A DNA stretch of 64,000 bases. Origin: Luteitalea sp. (GTDB taxonomy: Bacteria > Acidobacteriota > Vicinamibacteria > Vicinamibacterales > Vicinamibacteraceae). Both the position numbers and the translations under genes were made by a program. Every line of letters starts with the position of its first letter. The first letter of the stretch is position 1. Shown one piece after another: positions 1 to 7,713 of the stretch. The DNA lies in assembly GCA_009377495.1 (NCBI GenBank), contig WHTZ01000006.1:103967-167966 (forward strand), in the 5' to 3' direction. Under the pieces are notes generated by a model. It was not told the DNA's origin. It ran no database searches and saw only the letters and a list, made by a program, of their open reading frames with translations.

Positions 1-132
1 CTCAATGGCCCGTGACACGGACGCCGCCGGGTCGCGCGCCCCGGCTGGTGGCGAGGCAGCGGCGTCGGCGGGCCTCTCGGGGATGAGCGCGCTCAGACCG
101 CGACCGAGCGCAGGTCGCTTCTCGGCTGCCAT
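1..132 (-). CDS. parB: Chromosome-partitioning protein ParB, N-terminal part only
   Basis: Reading the minus strand from the ATG at 132 gives 44 codons before the window ends. The first residues (MAAEKRPALGRGLSALIP) are the hallmark ParB N-terminus, a basic stretch followed by GRGLSALIP that contacts the ParA ATPase in known family members. A GGGAG ribosome-binding site lies about 8 bases upstream. The gene starts 42 bp downstream of the parA stop, so parA-parB form the usual segregation operon. The CTP-binding/nuclease-like domain, HTH and dimerisation domains lie outside the window. The perfect parS site at 1295-1310 is the expected loading target. The identification rests on the N-terminal motif and the gene order. 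Confidence 0.9.
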   Translation of the reverse strand, partial: MAAEKRPALGRGLSALIPERPADAAASPPAGARDPAASVSRAIE

Positions 133-174
133 ATGCGTGACTCCCATAGAGTTATACTGATTGCCCTATCCACA

Positions 175-966
175 TCATGACACTGACCCGTTTCGCGACA
201 GCAGCTCCTGTGCGAGGTTCGTGTAGGCTTCGGCCCCGCGGGAGCGGGCGTCGTAGAGTACAACCGGCATGCCATGACTTGGCGCCTCGGCAAGGCGGAT
301 ATTGCGCGGGATCACTGTTTCGAAGACTTTGTCGTCGAAGAAGCCGCGTATCTCGCGGGCGACCTGCTGGCCGAGATTCGTCCGGTCGCCATACATGGTG
401 AGCAATACCCCCTCGATGTCCAGTCGAGGATTGAGGGCCGAGCGAACACGCTTGAGTGTCGCCAAGAGATCTGCCAGCCCTTCGAGCGCAAAATACTCGC
501 AGTGCAAGGGGATGAGGACCGTGTCGGCGGCAACGAGCGCGTTGAGCGTGAGTAGCCCCAGAGACGGCGGTGTGTCGACCAAGAGGAAGGCGAACTGATC
601 TCGAAGCGGTTCAAGCAAGCGGCGTAGGCGGCCTTCACGATCCGATTGATTGACGAGCTCGACCTCGGCTCCCGCCAGATCTCGGTCCGCGGGGACGAGC
701 TTCAGGCGCTCAATGGGCGTCTCGAGAACGGGCAGCGTCCAGCCCTGGTCGCTAGCCGCGGCGACGCCCATCACCGCATCGTAGATGGTCGGCCCTTCGT
801 ACTGTTTCTGGCCGACACCGCTGGTGAGATTCCCCTGGGGATCAGCGTCAACGGCAAGCACCTGGTGGCCAGCTCGGGCCAGACAGGCACCGAGATTGAT
901 GGCTGTGGTGGTCTTGCCCACGCCGCCCTTCTGGTTGGAGATCGCGACGATCTTCCCCATTTTCAA
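175..966 (-). CDS. parA: Chromosome-partitioning ATPase ParA (Soj)
   Basis: This 263-aa protein is a small Soj-type ParA without an N-terminal HTH extension. The deviant Walker A motif KGGVGKTT is at residues 13-20, the A' motif VDADPQGN at about 39-46 and the Walker B region LLVDTPP at about 128-134. The family binds DNA non-specifically as an ATP dimer and is released by ParB, which drives origin segregation. The start could be Met1 or Met3 (MGKIVAISNQ); I kept the longer form. It is followed 42 bp later by parB and preceded by rsmG, the standard origin-proximal order. There is a 319-bp gap between the rsmG stop and this start that holds a dispersed repeat. Confidence 0.96.
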   Translation of the reverse strand: MKMGKIVAISNQKGGVGKTTTAINLGACLARAGHQVLAVDADPQGNLTSGVGQKQYEGPTIYDAVMGVAAASDQGWTLPVLETPIERLKLVPADRDLAGAEVELVNQSDREGRLRRLLEPLRDQFAFLLVDTPPSLGLLTLNALVAADTVLIPLHCEYFALEGLADLLATLKRVRSALNPRLDIEGVLLTMYGDRTNLGQQVAREIRGFFDDKVFETVIPRNIRLAEAPSHGMPVVLYDARSRGAEAYTNLAQELLSRNGSVS

Positions 967-1189
967 TGGTTTAGGGCTCTTCGCGCTCGACTTGATGACC
1001 GGCGGCGACCAGCCGATACACAGAAGATAACACAGGCGAGGGCTCAGGAGTAGAGATGGGTAAGCCGCGCCTTTGGCGTGGCGATGGCCTCTCGTTACCT
1101 GTGGTCGAACCCGCCCCTTCCTTACCTCTTTACGCCAATGCCCACACTACGTCGCCAGGCGTCTTTAGAACCCCTCGCGCGTGAGACCC

Positions 1190-1272
1190 CTCGCGCGCGC
1201 GGCCTGCCCGCCTTCGCCAAGGCTACGGCGGGTCCGCCGAAGCGCGGAGCGCGGAAAGGCCGCGCGCTACGT
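1190..1272. repeat. Dispersed GC-rich inverted-repeat element, copy 1 (within the 967-1285 gap)
   Basis: The gap between parA and rsmG (967-1285) contains no supported gene. Its right half holds a block rich in GCCTTCGCCAAGGCTACGG and GCGCGGAGCGCGGAAAGGC that reappears in the opposite orientation at about 14170-14290 and, less completely, at 33120-33225. The shared core reads, on the other strand, CTTCGGCGGACAAGTCCGCC followed by TAGCCTTGGCGAAGG. Such intergenic, strand-independent copies indicate a REP- or MITE-like element and not part of a gene. Confidence 0.65.
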
Positions 1273-1285
1273 ACGGCCCTTCACC

Positions 1286-1963
1286 CTATTCAACTGTTCC
1301 ACGTGGAACATTCACCTTACGCAAGACTAAGAGTCGACTCCCTAGTGCAGGCACCAGGGCACCCTCGGCCGCGACCTGAAGGACCGGTACGTCCGGAATG
1401 CGGTCTTCGTCGGCCTGCCCGCGGAACCATAGCAATAGCCCCCCCGGACGCAGAAAGTTCTGAAGCCCGTGCAGTTGCGGTGTGCCTACACGCACGGCGC
1501 GAATAGTCAGAAGATCCATTCGGCCGGCAAAATCCGGATCCCTCGCCAAATCCTCAAACCGCGCGCGCTCGACGCGAACGTCTTTCAGGCTGAGGCGCCG
1601 GCTCGCTTCACGAAGAAACGCGGCCTTTCGGACCCGTGCCTCCACCATCACGACCGCTAGACGCGGCAGCGCCAACCTGAGAGGGATCGCGGGCGACCCT
1701 CCGCCGGATCCAATGTCGATCAGCGATGCGGCATCCGCCGGCACCCATTGGACCGCCAACAATGGCTCAATGATCAATCGGTCGATTGCTTTGTCCGCGT
1801 CATCAAACGCTGCGAGGTTGATGCGGCGGTTCCAGTGGCAGAGTAGTGAGAGGTAACTCGCAAGCCGCCGGCACAAGTCGGGATCGAGCTCCAGCCCGAC
1901 TATGCGCGCGCGCCTCTCGATGCGCGCTTCCGCCCTTTCCGCCTGTGCCAATGGCACTGCCAC
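1286..1963 (-). CDS. rsmG: 16S rRNA (guanine527-N7)-methyltransferase RsmG (GidB)
   Basis: This 225-aa protein has the class I methyltransferase fold typical of RsmG. The SAM-binding motif LIDIGSGGGSPAIP is at residues 81-94, preceded by the helical region with HWNRRINL (about 43-50) seen in GidB proteins. The family methylates N7 of G527 in 16S rRNA, and loss gives low-level streptomycin resistance in several bacteria. The 3' end carries the parS palindrome, so its last residues (NVPRGTVE) are constrained by DNA function. It follows khpB by 9 bp on the same strand and precedes parA, the conserved origin order. Confidence 0.93.
   Translation of the reverse strand: MAVPLAQAERAEARIERRARIVGLELDPDLCRRLASYLSLLCHWNRRINLAAFDDADKAIDRLIIEPLLAVQWVPADAASLIDIGSGGGSPAIPLRLALPRLAVVMVEARVRKAAFLREASRRLSLKDVRVERARFEDLARDPDFAGRMDLLTIRAVRVGTPQLHGLQNFLRPGGLLLWFRGQADEDRIPDVPVLQVAAEGALVPALGSRLLVLRKVNVPRGTVE
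1295..1310. promoter_or_regulatory. parS: parS centromere site
   Basis: TGTTCCACGTGGAACA is a perfect 16-bp palindrome matching the bacterial parS consensus (TGTTNCACGTGNAACA). It lies inside the last codons of rsmG, where it encodes the residues VPRGT on the minus strand. It is about 1.2 kb from the parB start and about 4.3 kb from the dnaA-upstream DnaA boxes, the expected place for ParB loading and condensin recruitment. No second full match was noticed by eye in the window. Confidence 0.92.
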
Positions 1964-1972
1964 GTCAGTAGG

Positions 1973-2458
1973 TCATTCACCAGATACCTGGCGACGCCTA
2001 AGCGCGATGATGACACGCTTCGCCGCGCCGTCCCCTTGACTCTCCGAGCTCAGGTCGGGATCGTTCGCAACCTCGAGATGCACGGTGCGACGGCTGTAAG
2101 AATTCAGCGGTCCGATCTCCTGCGGTCCGCCGGTCGTCTTCGCGCGTTCCATCAAGAAGCGCGCCATCTGGCGCAGCTCGTTGTCCTTTCCTTGTCGGAA
2201 GCCGCACGCATCCACGACAATTCGATGCCCTTCTTCGAGATCGCGCCGGTACGCGGAGTTCACGACCTGTTGCAGCGCATCCAACCCCTCTCCCTTGCGC
2301 CGCAGCAACACCTCGGTCTCATCCCCATTCAGCTCGACACACAAACCATCCGGATGATCGCGAGTCTCCGCCTCGAGATCGAGCCCCAACGCGCTCACCA
2401 TGTCTTGTACGAACGTGCAGACCTCACGCCGAAACTGCGTCGCGCGCTCCGTGTCCAT
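1973..2458 (-). CDS. khpB: RNA-binding protein KhpB/Jag (KH and R3H domains)
   Basis: This 161-aa protein matches KhpB, formerly Jag or EloR. A KH-II-like region covers about residues 1-88 with the loop RRKGEGLDALQ at 53-63, and an R3H domain follows with the RxxxH signature at 123-127 (RRTVH) and a basic strand near the C-terminus. The N-terminal Jag_N domain present in many Firmicutes is absent, as in most short homologues. Known members bind RNA with KhpA and affect cell-wall growth. The gene lies between yidC and rsmG, with 30 bp and 9 bp spacing, the usual operon position. The length is normal for the short form. Confidence 0.88.
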   Translation of the reverse strand: MDTERATQFRREVCTFVQDMVSALGLDLEAETRDHPDGLCVELNGDETEVLLRRKGEGLDALQQVVNSAYRRDLEEGHRIVVDACGFRQGKDNELRQMARFLMERAKTTGGPQEIGPLNSYSRRTVHLEVANDPDLSSESQGDGAAKRVIIALRRRQVSGE

Positions 2459-2488
2459 CGCTGCCGCTCCTCATCGCTCGTGCCCTGC

Positions 2489-4288
2489 TCACTGCGCCGG
2501 CCGGTCCCGCTTCCGTGCAACCGCCGGCTTCACCAACCGCTCCGCCGCCGGTCTCAACGCCTGCACCTGTGGGGGACCAATCAGCTTGTTCGTCAGCAAC
2601 TGCTGGCCGATGGTCCACACATTGCTGAGCAACCAGTAGACAACCAACCCGCTCGGCACCCACAAGAAGAAGACGGTGAACATGACCGGCATCATCATCA
2701 TCATCTTCTGCTGTACCGGATCCATGCCGACCGTGGGCGTCATGCGTTGCTGCAAGATCATCGACGCTCCCATCAGGAGCGGCGTCACGTAGTACGGATC
2801 GTGAACCGAGAGATCCTGGATCCACAGCATGAACGGTGCACCGCGCAGCTCGATGGCCTGCGAGAGGAGGGAATAGAACGCAAACAAGACGGGGAACGTG
2901 GCCACCATCGGCAAGCAGCCGCTGGCTGGGTTCACGCCTTTCTCACGATAGAGGTTCATGAGCTCCGTATTCATCTTCTGCCGTGCGGGGTCGGTGACCT
3001 TGAGCTTCTTGTAGCGCTCTTGAATGGCCTTCACCTGCGGCTGGATCGCCTGCATCTTTCGCATCGAGGTGACGCTCTTGTGCCGGAGCGGAAACAAGAC
3101 CACGTTGATGATGACCGTGAGGATCACAATCGACCAGCCGTAGTTGCCGACGAACGAGTGCACCCACTTGAGCGCATGCAGTAGCGGCACGGCCAGAAAC
3201 GCAGAGAAGCCGAAGTTGATGGCGCGAACCAACTCGCGATCGGTGGCTGCAAGGAGGTCGAAGTCCTTCGGCCCGAGGAACACGTCGAGCGGTCCAGGCT
3301 CGCCGTTGAGTTGCAGCGCGTACGACACGAGCTCGCGCTCCTCTTCCGGTCCCGGCAGCGGCACGACGCGATAGTCGACGCGCGCCGGTTGCTTCCCCGG
3401 TAGAACGGCCCCCAGGAAGTAGTGGTCGTCCATCCCGACGTAGCGGAATGTGCCCTGGTGCACAGCCTCCGTGCGCAGCGTGCCCGTGGGCAGGCGAGTG
3501 ACCTTCTCGTCCTTGTAGAAGATGCCTTGAGGTGGCTGGAAGTAGGCGACGAACAAGAACCCCCCGCCACCGCCCCGCGTCAGATCGCCAATGCCCAAGC
3601 CGCTGTGAACCGTCAGGGCGGTGGGCTCGCCGTTGTTCGTCACGGACGCCTCGAAGCCGAGCAGGTAAGGCTGCCGATCTTTCTGGATCGTGAACGTCTT
3701 CTTCGCGCGGAGACCGCCGTCCTGGTAGTCGAAGACGAGGCGCGCGGCTTCCCCCGGCCGCACCTTCGCTACGCGTCTGCTCGGCTGAAAGAGCGCGTCG
3801 GTCAACGTCGCCGTGAGCGCCTTCTCGTCGGGCGTCGTAATCGCGAACGCCGGTTCCAGCACGTCGACTGCGATGTCCTGTGGGATTAGATCCACGGGCT
3901 GCCCGTGGTCGTCGAGATACTTCTTCAACTGCCATCGCGTCAACACTGCGCCACGCGTGTTGAACTCCGCACGCACGGCGTCGGTTTCCACGACCACCCT
4001 CTCGCCGCGGGACGCGATGCCTTGAGCGGGAGGAGACGTTGCGGTGGGCGACACAGGCTCACTCGCGGCGGGCGGTGTCGTCGCCTCGGTGCTCCCCGGT
4101 CCCGCGCCCGCGCGCTCATCCGGCTCGACGCGGCTCTCGGCTGGCACGCGACCGCCAGGTGCGGCGCGACCTTCGGCTGTGGCGCTCGGGGACGAACGCC
4201 CGGTTGGTCGCCGAGGCACCAGCAACGCCTGATACGCGTAGAGCACCACGAAGGACAGGAGAAACGCCAGAAGAACTCGCTTTTCCAT
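2489..4288 (-). CDS. yidC: Membrane protein insertase YidC/Oxa1
   Basis: This 599-aa protein has the Gram-negative YidC layout. A first membrane segment is at about residues 4-22, followed by a Pro/Ala/Thr-rich linker, a large periplasmic beta domain (about 95-355) and the C-terminal Oxa1 core with the conserved cytoplasmic hairpin containing HKSVTSMRKMQAIQP and further transmembrane helices ending near PSGLVVYWLLSNVW. It inserts membrane proteins alone or with SecYEG. The tail is basic (RKRDRPAQ), consistent with ribosome contact. It starts 3 bp downstream of the yidD stop, so the two are probably co-translated. The large periplasmic domain indicates a diderm host. Confidence 0.96.
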   Translation of the reverse strand: MEKRVLLAFLLSFVVLYAYQALLVPRRPTGRSSPSATAEGRAAPGGRVPAESRVEPDERAGAGPGSTEATTPPAASEPVSPTATSPPAQGIASRGERVVVETDAVRAEFNTRGAVLTRWQLKKYLDDHGQPVDLIPQDIAVDVLEPAFAITTPDEKALTATLTDALFQPSRRVAKVRPGEAARLVFDYQDGGLRAKKTFTIQKDRQPYLLGFEASVTNNGEPTALTVHSGLGIGDLTRGGGGGFLFVAYFQPPQGIFYKDEKVTRLPTGTLRTEAVHQGTFRYVGMDDHYFLGAVLPGKQPARVDYRVVPLPGPEEERELVSYALQLNGEPGPLDVFLGPKDFDLLAATDRELVRAINFGFSAFLAVPLLHALKWVHSFVGNYGWSIVILTVIINVVLFPLRHKSVTSMRKMQAIQPQVKAIQERYKKLKVTDPARQKMNTELMNLYREKGVNPASGCLPMVATFPVLFAFYSLLSQAIELRGAPFMLWIQDLSVHDPYYVTPLLMGASMILQQRMTPTVGMDPVQQKMMMMMPVMFTVFFLWVPSGLVVYWLLSNVWTIGQQLLTNKLIGPPQVQALRPAAERLVKPAVARKRDRPAQ

Positions 4289-4291
4289 GGA

Positions 4292-4594
4292 TCAGTTTCC
4301 GGACGAGTCCTCAGCTCGGCTCGCGGACCCGCCCCAAACCCTGTCGAGAGCCGCGGCGGCTGGCGGCACCGGATCCCAGCCTGCCGACCCGAGCGGGTGA
4401 CAACGGCCGAAGCGTCTCAACGCGAGCCAGCCGCCTTGCAAGAATCCGTGGGTGATCAACGCGTCCACCGCGTACTGCGAGCACGTTGGGTGGAAGCGGC
4501 ACGTGCCACCCGCGATCGGCGACAGCAGGACTTGGTAGGCGCGGACAGCGGCCACAGCAAGGGTCACGAGCGAGACGTGGAGGATGTGCGTCAC
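4292..4594 (-). CDS. yidD: Membrane protein insertion efficiency factor YidD
   Basis: This 100-aa protein carries the YidD signature: an N-terminal amphipathic or membrane-associated helix, then [21 protein letters not shown] (three conserved elements: YQ, SP and the paired cysteines), SQYAVDAL, and a later [15 protein letters not shown]. The family assists YidC-dependent insertion at the inner face of the membrane. Its start overlaps the rnpA stop by 4 bp (ATGA-type), which is the conserved rpmH-rnpA-yidD-yidC arrangement. The C-terminal 25 residues are not conserved in general. Confidence 0.95.
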   Translation of the reverse strand: MTHILHVSLVTLAVAAVRAYQVLLSPIAGGTCRFHPTCSQYAVDALITHGFLQGGWLALRRFGRCHPLGSAGWDPVPPAAAALDRVWGGSASRAEDSSGN

Positions 4595-4947
4595 GGAGGC
4601 GTCGATCGTTGCCGACCGCCGCTGCGGCGGAGCATCGTTCCGAATTCGGTCTCGAGGCGGGTGAACGACTGGGTCAGGAGCTCACGCTTCGGCACGATCA
4701 CGACGTCCGTCCCACGATTCGGCTTGTGCCGCCGGAACAGCTCCCGCGCCAGGCGCTTCGCCCTGTTGCGCTCTACGGCATTGCCAAGCTTTCGTGTCGC
4801 GGCCACGCCGAGCCGCGCGCCGGGCGCATCGGTCGCGAGCACGAACATCGTCATGAAGCGCCCGTGCAGCTTCTGTCCTCGGGTATAGATGCGCTGGAAG
4901 TCAGCGCGCCGCTGAACGCGCTCGTTCGGCCTGAACGTTTGGCGCAT
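4591..4947 (-). CDS. rnpA: Ribonuclease P protein component
   Basis: This 118-aa basic protein has the RNase P protein motif [15 protein letters not shown] at residues 59-73, which contacts the catalytic RNA and precursor tRNA. It also has the central strand [19 protein letters not shown] typical of the family. Together with RnpB RNA (not in this window) it trims tRNA 5' leaders. It lies 60 bp downstream of rpmH and overlaps yidD by 4 bp. The first residues [18 protein letters not shown] match the usual rnpA start. Confidence 0.95.
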   Translation of the reverse strand: MRQTFRPNERVQRRADFQRIYTRGQKLHGRFMTMFVLATDAPGARLGVAATRKLGNAVERNRAKRLARELFRRHKPNRGTDVVIVPKRELLTQSFTRLETEFGTMLRRSGGRQRSTPP

Positions 4948-4980
4948 GGTGGCCCGCCCGGCTTGCCAGGCATCGGGAAC

Positions 4981-5006
4981 TCCTGATTCCTGATTCCTGA
5001 TTCCTG
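4981..5006. repeat. Short tandem repeat (TCCTGAT unit) between rpmH and rnpA
   Basis: Between the rpmH stop and the rnpA start the 7-base unit TCCTGAT is repeated three and two-thirds times. The same CTGA/GATTCC word recurs in several other intergenic spaces of the window (near 11475-11590, 17637-17650, 17925-17950 and 34621-34784), so this looks like a minimal member of that repeat family. Confidence 0.75.
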
Positions 5007-5007
5007 G

Positions 5008-5181
5008 CTAGCGCCGCGGCCCCACTGTCCCCGGCCGCGTCGTGCCAGAGACGGTCAACCGCTTCCGTCCCTTGGCTCGACGCCGTGTGACCACCAGGCG
5101 GCCGTTCTTGGTCCGCATGCGCACGAGAAACCCGTGCGTGCGCAACCGACGACGTCGGCTCGGCTGATAGGTGCGCTTCAT
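5008..5181 (-). CDS. rpmH: 50S ribosomal protein L34
   Basis: The minus strand from the ATG at 5181 encodes 57 residues beginning [18 protein letters not shown], followed by [20 protein letters not shown] and RKRLTVSG, which is the L34 sequence pattern almost end to end. The C-terminal extension [11 protein letters not shown] is about ten residues longer than the usual 44-47 aa protein. A GGAGAAAGG ribosome-binding site precedes the start. It is the first gene of the leftward operon rpmH-rnpA-yidD-yidC and has a strong promoter at 5228-5257. L34 is part of the large ribosomal subunit. Confidence 0.97.
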   Translation of the reverse strand: MKRTYQPSRRRRLRTHGFLVRMRTKNGRLVVTRRRAKGRKRLTVSGTTRPGTVGPRR

Positions 5182-5227
5182 GATGCCTTTCTCCGATCAA
5201 CGCTCACGTCACGAATAAGAACCAGCT

Positions 5228-5257
5228 ATCGTACCCGCACCGAAACAACACTGTCAA
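5228..5257 (-). promoter_or_regulatory. Sigma-70-type promoter of the rpmH operon
   Basis: On the minus strand a perfect -35 box TTGACA (5257-5252) is followed after 18 bases by TACGAT (5233-5228), which matches the -10 consensus at 4 of 6 positions. The predicted start is about 40 bases before the rpmH ATG, and a GGAGAAAGG Shine-Dalgarno site follows. The placement agrees with a leftward ribosomal-protein operon. Confidence 0.7.
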
Positions 5258-5278
5258 TCCGCGTGGTTCGTTGGGGTG

Positions 5279-5423
5279 CTTAACGGACATGGGGGTCGCG
5301 AGATCTGGAGGGTCGGAAAAAGGGGACAGGCCCCTTTTTCGTCGGCGTTGGTTCTCGAAAAAGGGGCCTGTCCCCTTTTTCTCCATCGTTCTGACGATCG
5401 TCGTGCCCCCCATGTCCGTTAAG
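5279..5423. repeat. Nested inverted-repeat element between rpmH and dnaA
   Basis: A 17-bp outer arm CTTAACGGACATGGGGG (5279-5295) is matched by its exact inverse at 5407-5423. Inside are two hairpins. The first (5316-5340) has arms GAAAAAGGGG and CCCCTTTTTC around ACAGG. The second (5357-5381) has the same arms around CCTGT, so the two hairpins are inverted copies of each other. The remainder of the 5182-5555 stretch holds only the rpmH promoter and no supported gene. The structure resembles a small non-autonomous element; it could also block read-through between the divergent rpmH and dnaA operons. Confidence 0.75.
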
Positions 5424-5555
5424 CCCCCGGTTCGTCGGGGGTTCGCCTTGACATTCGTCCTGCCAGAGGTTGCACGCCAACGTAGACCATGATAGCGTTC
5501 GGCGCTCCTTCACGGCCGCCTCCTAACGACCCAACTGAATGGTTCTCAGGCGGAG

Positions 5556-5587
5556 TTTTCCACACCTGTGGAAAAAACTGTGGAAAT
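5556..5587. promoter_or_regulatory. oriC: DnaA-box cluster upstream of dnaA (oriC, left part)
   Basis: Three copies of the nonamer TTTTCCACA or its close variant occur within 32 bp: TTTTCCACA at 5556-5564, its inverse TGTGGAAAA at 5567-5575, and TGTGGAAAT at 5579-5587. The consensus box is TTATCCACA, so the first two have one mismatch. The first two boxes form a head-to-head pair. The cluster lies about 230 bp upstream of the dnaA start at the point where gene strand switches, the usual oriC position. It may also serve dnaA autoregulation. Confidence 0.75.
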
Positions 5588-5818
5588 TTCAGGGCCTTCG
5601 CCTTGGCGCGCGCAGCAGAGCGCGGAGTAGAGACCACTTTCGCCATAGACTCAGGTAGATACGACTGGTATTTACCAACTTTCGCCTTGGCTAGCGAGCC
5701 GCGCGACTCCACGGTGAGATCGCTTGGGATGGCGAAAGGTGAGGCGCGTCATCGAGTAAGATCGACTCTCTCAGCGTGCACGTCCGCCGTTGTGATGCAA
5801 GGCGGTTACAGAGCTGTC

Positions 5819-7144
5819 ATGAGCGTTGTTATTTGGGATCAGGTGCTGGCTCTGGTCGAGACACGCGTAAACCGGCATATCTTCGACACCTGGTTTCGGC
5901 CCACGGCGTTCATTCGGGACGAGGGCACCCGGTTGCTCGTCGGCGTCCCAAGTAAGGTGTTCGGCGACTGGCTGACAAGACACTACAAGGGAGTATTGGC
6001 GGAAGCGCTCACAGCCGTCGGACGCTCCGGTATCGAGATTGCGTTCGTAGCACAAGATCCCCCGCCCGACATGGAGCCGGACTCTCTCGATCATGAATCG
6101 TTCCTTCCTGGAGACCAGGGCCCCGTCTCTGGTGCCCGTCTCAACCCGCGATACACCTTCGATACCTTCGTCGTGGCCTCCTCGAATCAGTTCGCGCACG
6201 CCGCTTGCCGCGCCGTCGCCGAAGCCCCGTCCCGCTCGTACAACCCGCTCTATATCTACGGTGGGGTTGGTCTCGGCAAAACACATTTGATGCACGCGGT
6301 CGGCCACTATGTGCTGTTCTACATGAAGCGTGCGCGCCTGACCTACATTTCAGCCGAGCGCTTTATGAACGAGATGATCAACGCGCTCAAGCTCGAGCGG
6401 ATCATCGAGTTCCGCGAGCGCTATCGGAACGTCGAGGTCCTCCTCATCGACGACGTGCAGTTCATGGCGGGCAAGGAGGGCACCCAAGTGGAGTTCTTCC
6501 ACACGTTCAATGCGCTGTACGACGCGTCGAAGCAAATCGTCATCACCAGCGACTGCCCGCCGCATGAGATCCCCCAGCTCGAGGAGCGCTTGCGCTCACG
6601 GTTCAACTGGGGCCTCATCGCCGATATCCAGCCGCCCGACCTCGAGACCAAGATCGCGATTCTGAAGAAAAAGGCCGAAGCCGAGGCTGTTCCCCTGCCC
6701 GACAACGTCGCACTCTACATTGCAAGCAAGATCAAATCGAACATCCGCGAGCTGGAAGGATCGCTCATTCGACTCGTTGCCTACGCGTCGCTGACGGGAC
6801 GCGAGATCACCGTCGCGCTCGCCCACGATGTGCTCAAGAACGTCTTGAGCAGCGACGAGCGGGCTGTCACTATTGACGCTGTGCAGAAGTTCGTCGCCGA
6901 CTACTACCAGCTCCGACTCAGCGAGCTGCGATCCAAAGACAACTCGAAGTCGGTCGTCCTGCCGCGACAGATCGCGATGTTCTTGTCGAAAGAACTTACC
7001 AAGGCCTCGCTTCCCGAGATTGGTCGCGCCTTCAACAAACATCATTCGACCGTCATTCACTCAATTGGGAGGGTCGAGGAGGTCCGCCAAAGGGACGCCG
7101 ATTTCAACAGACTTATCAACAGCTTCATTGACAACTTTCGATAG
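5819..7144 (+). CDS. dnaA: Chromosomal replication initiator protein DnaA
   Basis: The 441-aa protein starts at the ATG at 5819 (MSVVIWDQVLALVETRVNRH); the frame is open further upstream but that part has no DnaA similarity and overlaps the DnaA boxes. Domain I covers about residues 1-75. A linker follows, then the AAA+ domain from about 108 (NPRYTFDTFVVASSNQFAHA) with Walker A GGVGLGKT at 148-155 and Walker B VLLIDDVQF near 205-213. Domain IV ends with the DNA-binding signature KHHSTVIHSIGRVEE. It binds DnaA boxes at oriC and loads the helicase. The ribosome-binding site is weak (AAGGCGG about 14 bases upstream), and an in-frame ATG at 5795 is a possible alternative. Confidence 0.96.
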   Translation: MSVVIWDQVLALVETRVNRHIFDTWFRPTAFIRDEGTRLLVGVPSKVFGDWLTRHYKGVLAEALTAVGRSGIEIAFVAQDPPPDMEPDSLDHESFLPGDQGPVSGARLNPRYTFDTFVVASSNQFAHAACRAVAEAPSRSYNPLYIYGGVGLGKTHLMHAVGHYVLFYMKRARLTYISAERFMNEMINALKLERIIEFRERYRNVEVLLIDDVQFMAGKEGTQVEFFHTFNALYDASKQIVITSDCPPHEIPQLEERLRSRFNWGLIADIQPPDLETKIAILKKKAEAEAVPLPDNVALYIASKIKSNIRELEGSLIRLVAYASLTGREITVALAHDVLKNVLSSDERAVTIDAVQKFVADYYQLRLSELRSKDNSKSVVLPRQIAMFLSKELTKASLPEIGRAFNKHHSTVIHSIGRVEEVRQRDADFNRLINSFIDNFR

Positions 7145-7163
7145 CACCCTCGAGAACCTGAAA

Positions 7164-7368
7164 CTAAGGATTCGTCTGGAAATACGTGTCCCATTCTGGG
7201 CGTCGAGGCGCCCGCCCTGGCAAGGCGCGAGGAGCGCGCATACCGGGCGTATGTAAGCGACGAGCAACGCCGCCAGGCCCGGGGTCCCCAGCGCGGCAGC
7301 CGCGCTGGGGTGGAGGAGGGATGCCTCGGCGGCCAGAATGGCACACGTATTTCCAGACGAGTCCTAAG
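7164..7368. repeat. 205-bp inverted-repeat (MITE-like) element between dnaA and dnaN
   Basis: The left terminus (7164-7210, beginning CTAAGGATTCGTCTGGAAAT) and the right terminus (ending at 7368) are imperfect inverses over about 47 bp, with roughly 40 positions matching. The interior contains a second strong hairpin, arms CCCCAGCGCGGC and CCGCGCTGGGG at about 7287-7310. No open frame of coding character is present. The element begins 20 bp after the dnaA stop. Its terminal inverted arms and lack of a gene suggest a miniature transposable element, although no clear target-site duplication was identified. Confidence 0.7.
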
Positions 7369-7403
7369 CTCGCGCCAGGATTTCAACAGGTGCTGCGCGA
7401 CGC

Positions 7404-7620
7404 TGTGTGGACCACCTGTCGATGGCCGGGGCGCCGGGCGTATTCCACAACCCGCAGAAGAGTCCGCTCATCGCTGGATCCACAGATCGAGAGTGGGTTA
7501 AGTGGCTGAAAAACAAGCATTAATTGATGATGTCCAGCTTTTCAACACGCCTTATTCTTGTTATAATGCTTTGTTGGTTTATCTCTTGACTAAGATCACT
7601 AAGAGACACTAAACAACCGA
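7404..7620. promoter_or_regulatory. oriC: Candidate oriC right part: DnaA-like boxes and AT-rich unwinding region
   Basis: The dnaA-dnaN space contains DnaA-box-like sequences: TGTGTGGAC (inverse GTCCACACA) at 7404-7412, TATTCCACA at 7441-7449 and GGATCCACA at 7476-7484. They are followed by a conspicuously AT-rich stretch from about 7505 to 7620 in an otherwise GC-rich region. In many bacteria the DNA-unwinding element lies between dnaA and dnaN with a second box cluster upstream of dnaA. The boxes here diverge more from consensus than those at 5556-5587, so the assignment is tentative. Confidence 0.55.
7539..7567 (+). promoter_or_regulatory. Likely dnaN promoter
   Basis: A perfect -10 box TATAAT (7562-7567) follows TTTTCA (7539-7544, 4 of 6 matches to TTGACA) after 17 bases. 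Transcription would start near 7574, about 140 bases before the dnaN ATG, leaving a long leader. It lies inside the AT-rich part of the candidate origin. Confidence 0.55.
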
Positions 7621-7713
7621 TACCTGCCGTCCTGCCACACGCCCCGGGTGCGCTGAGCCCAGCGAAGAGCGTTGCAGGCCGAGGGACGCAAACAGACCAA
7701 GGACAGCACGTTC

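Noticed and set aside
2036..3184. 382-codon plus-strand frame opposite yidC and khpB
   Set aside because: It runs antisense to two clearly conserved genes and its translation is His/Arg/Leu-rich with no recognisable motif, as expected for an antisense frame in high-GC DNA.
5489..5818. N-terminal extension of DnaA from an upstream ATG
   Set aside because: The extra 110 residues show no DnaA similarity and cover the DnaA-box cluster; the family N-terminus starts at 5819.
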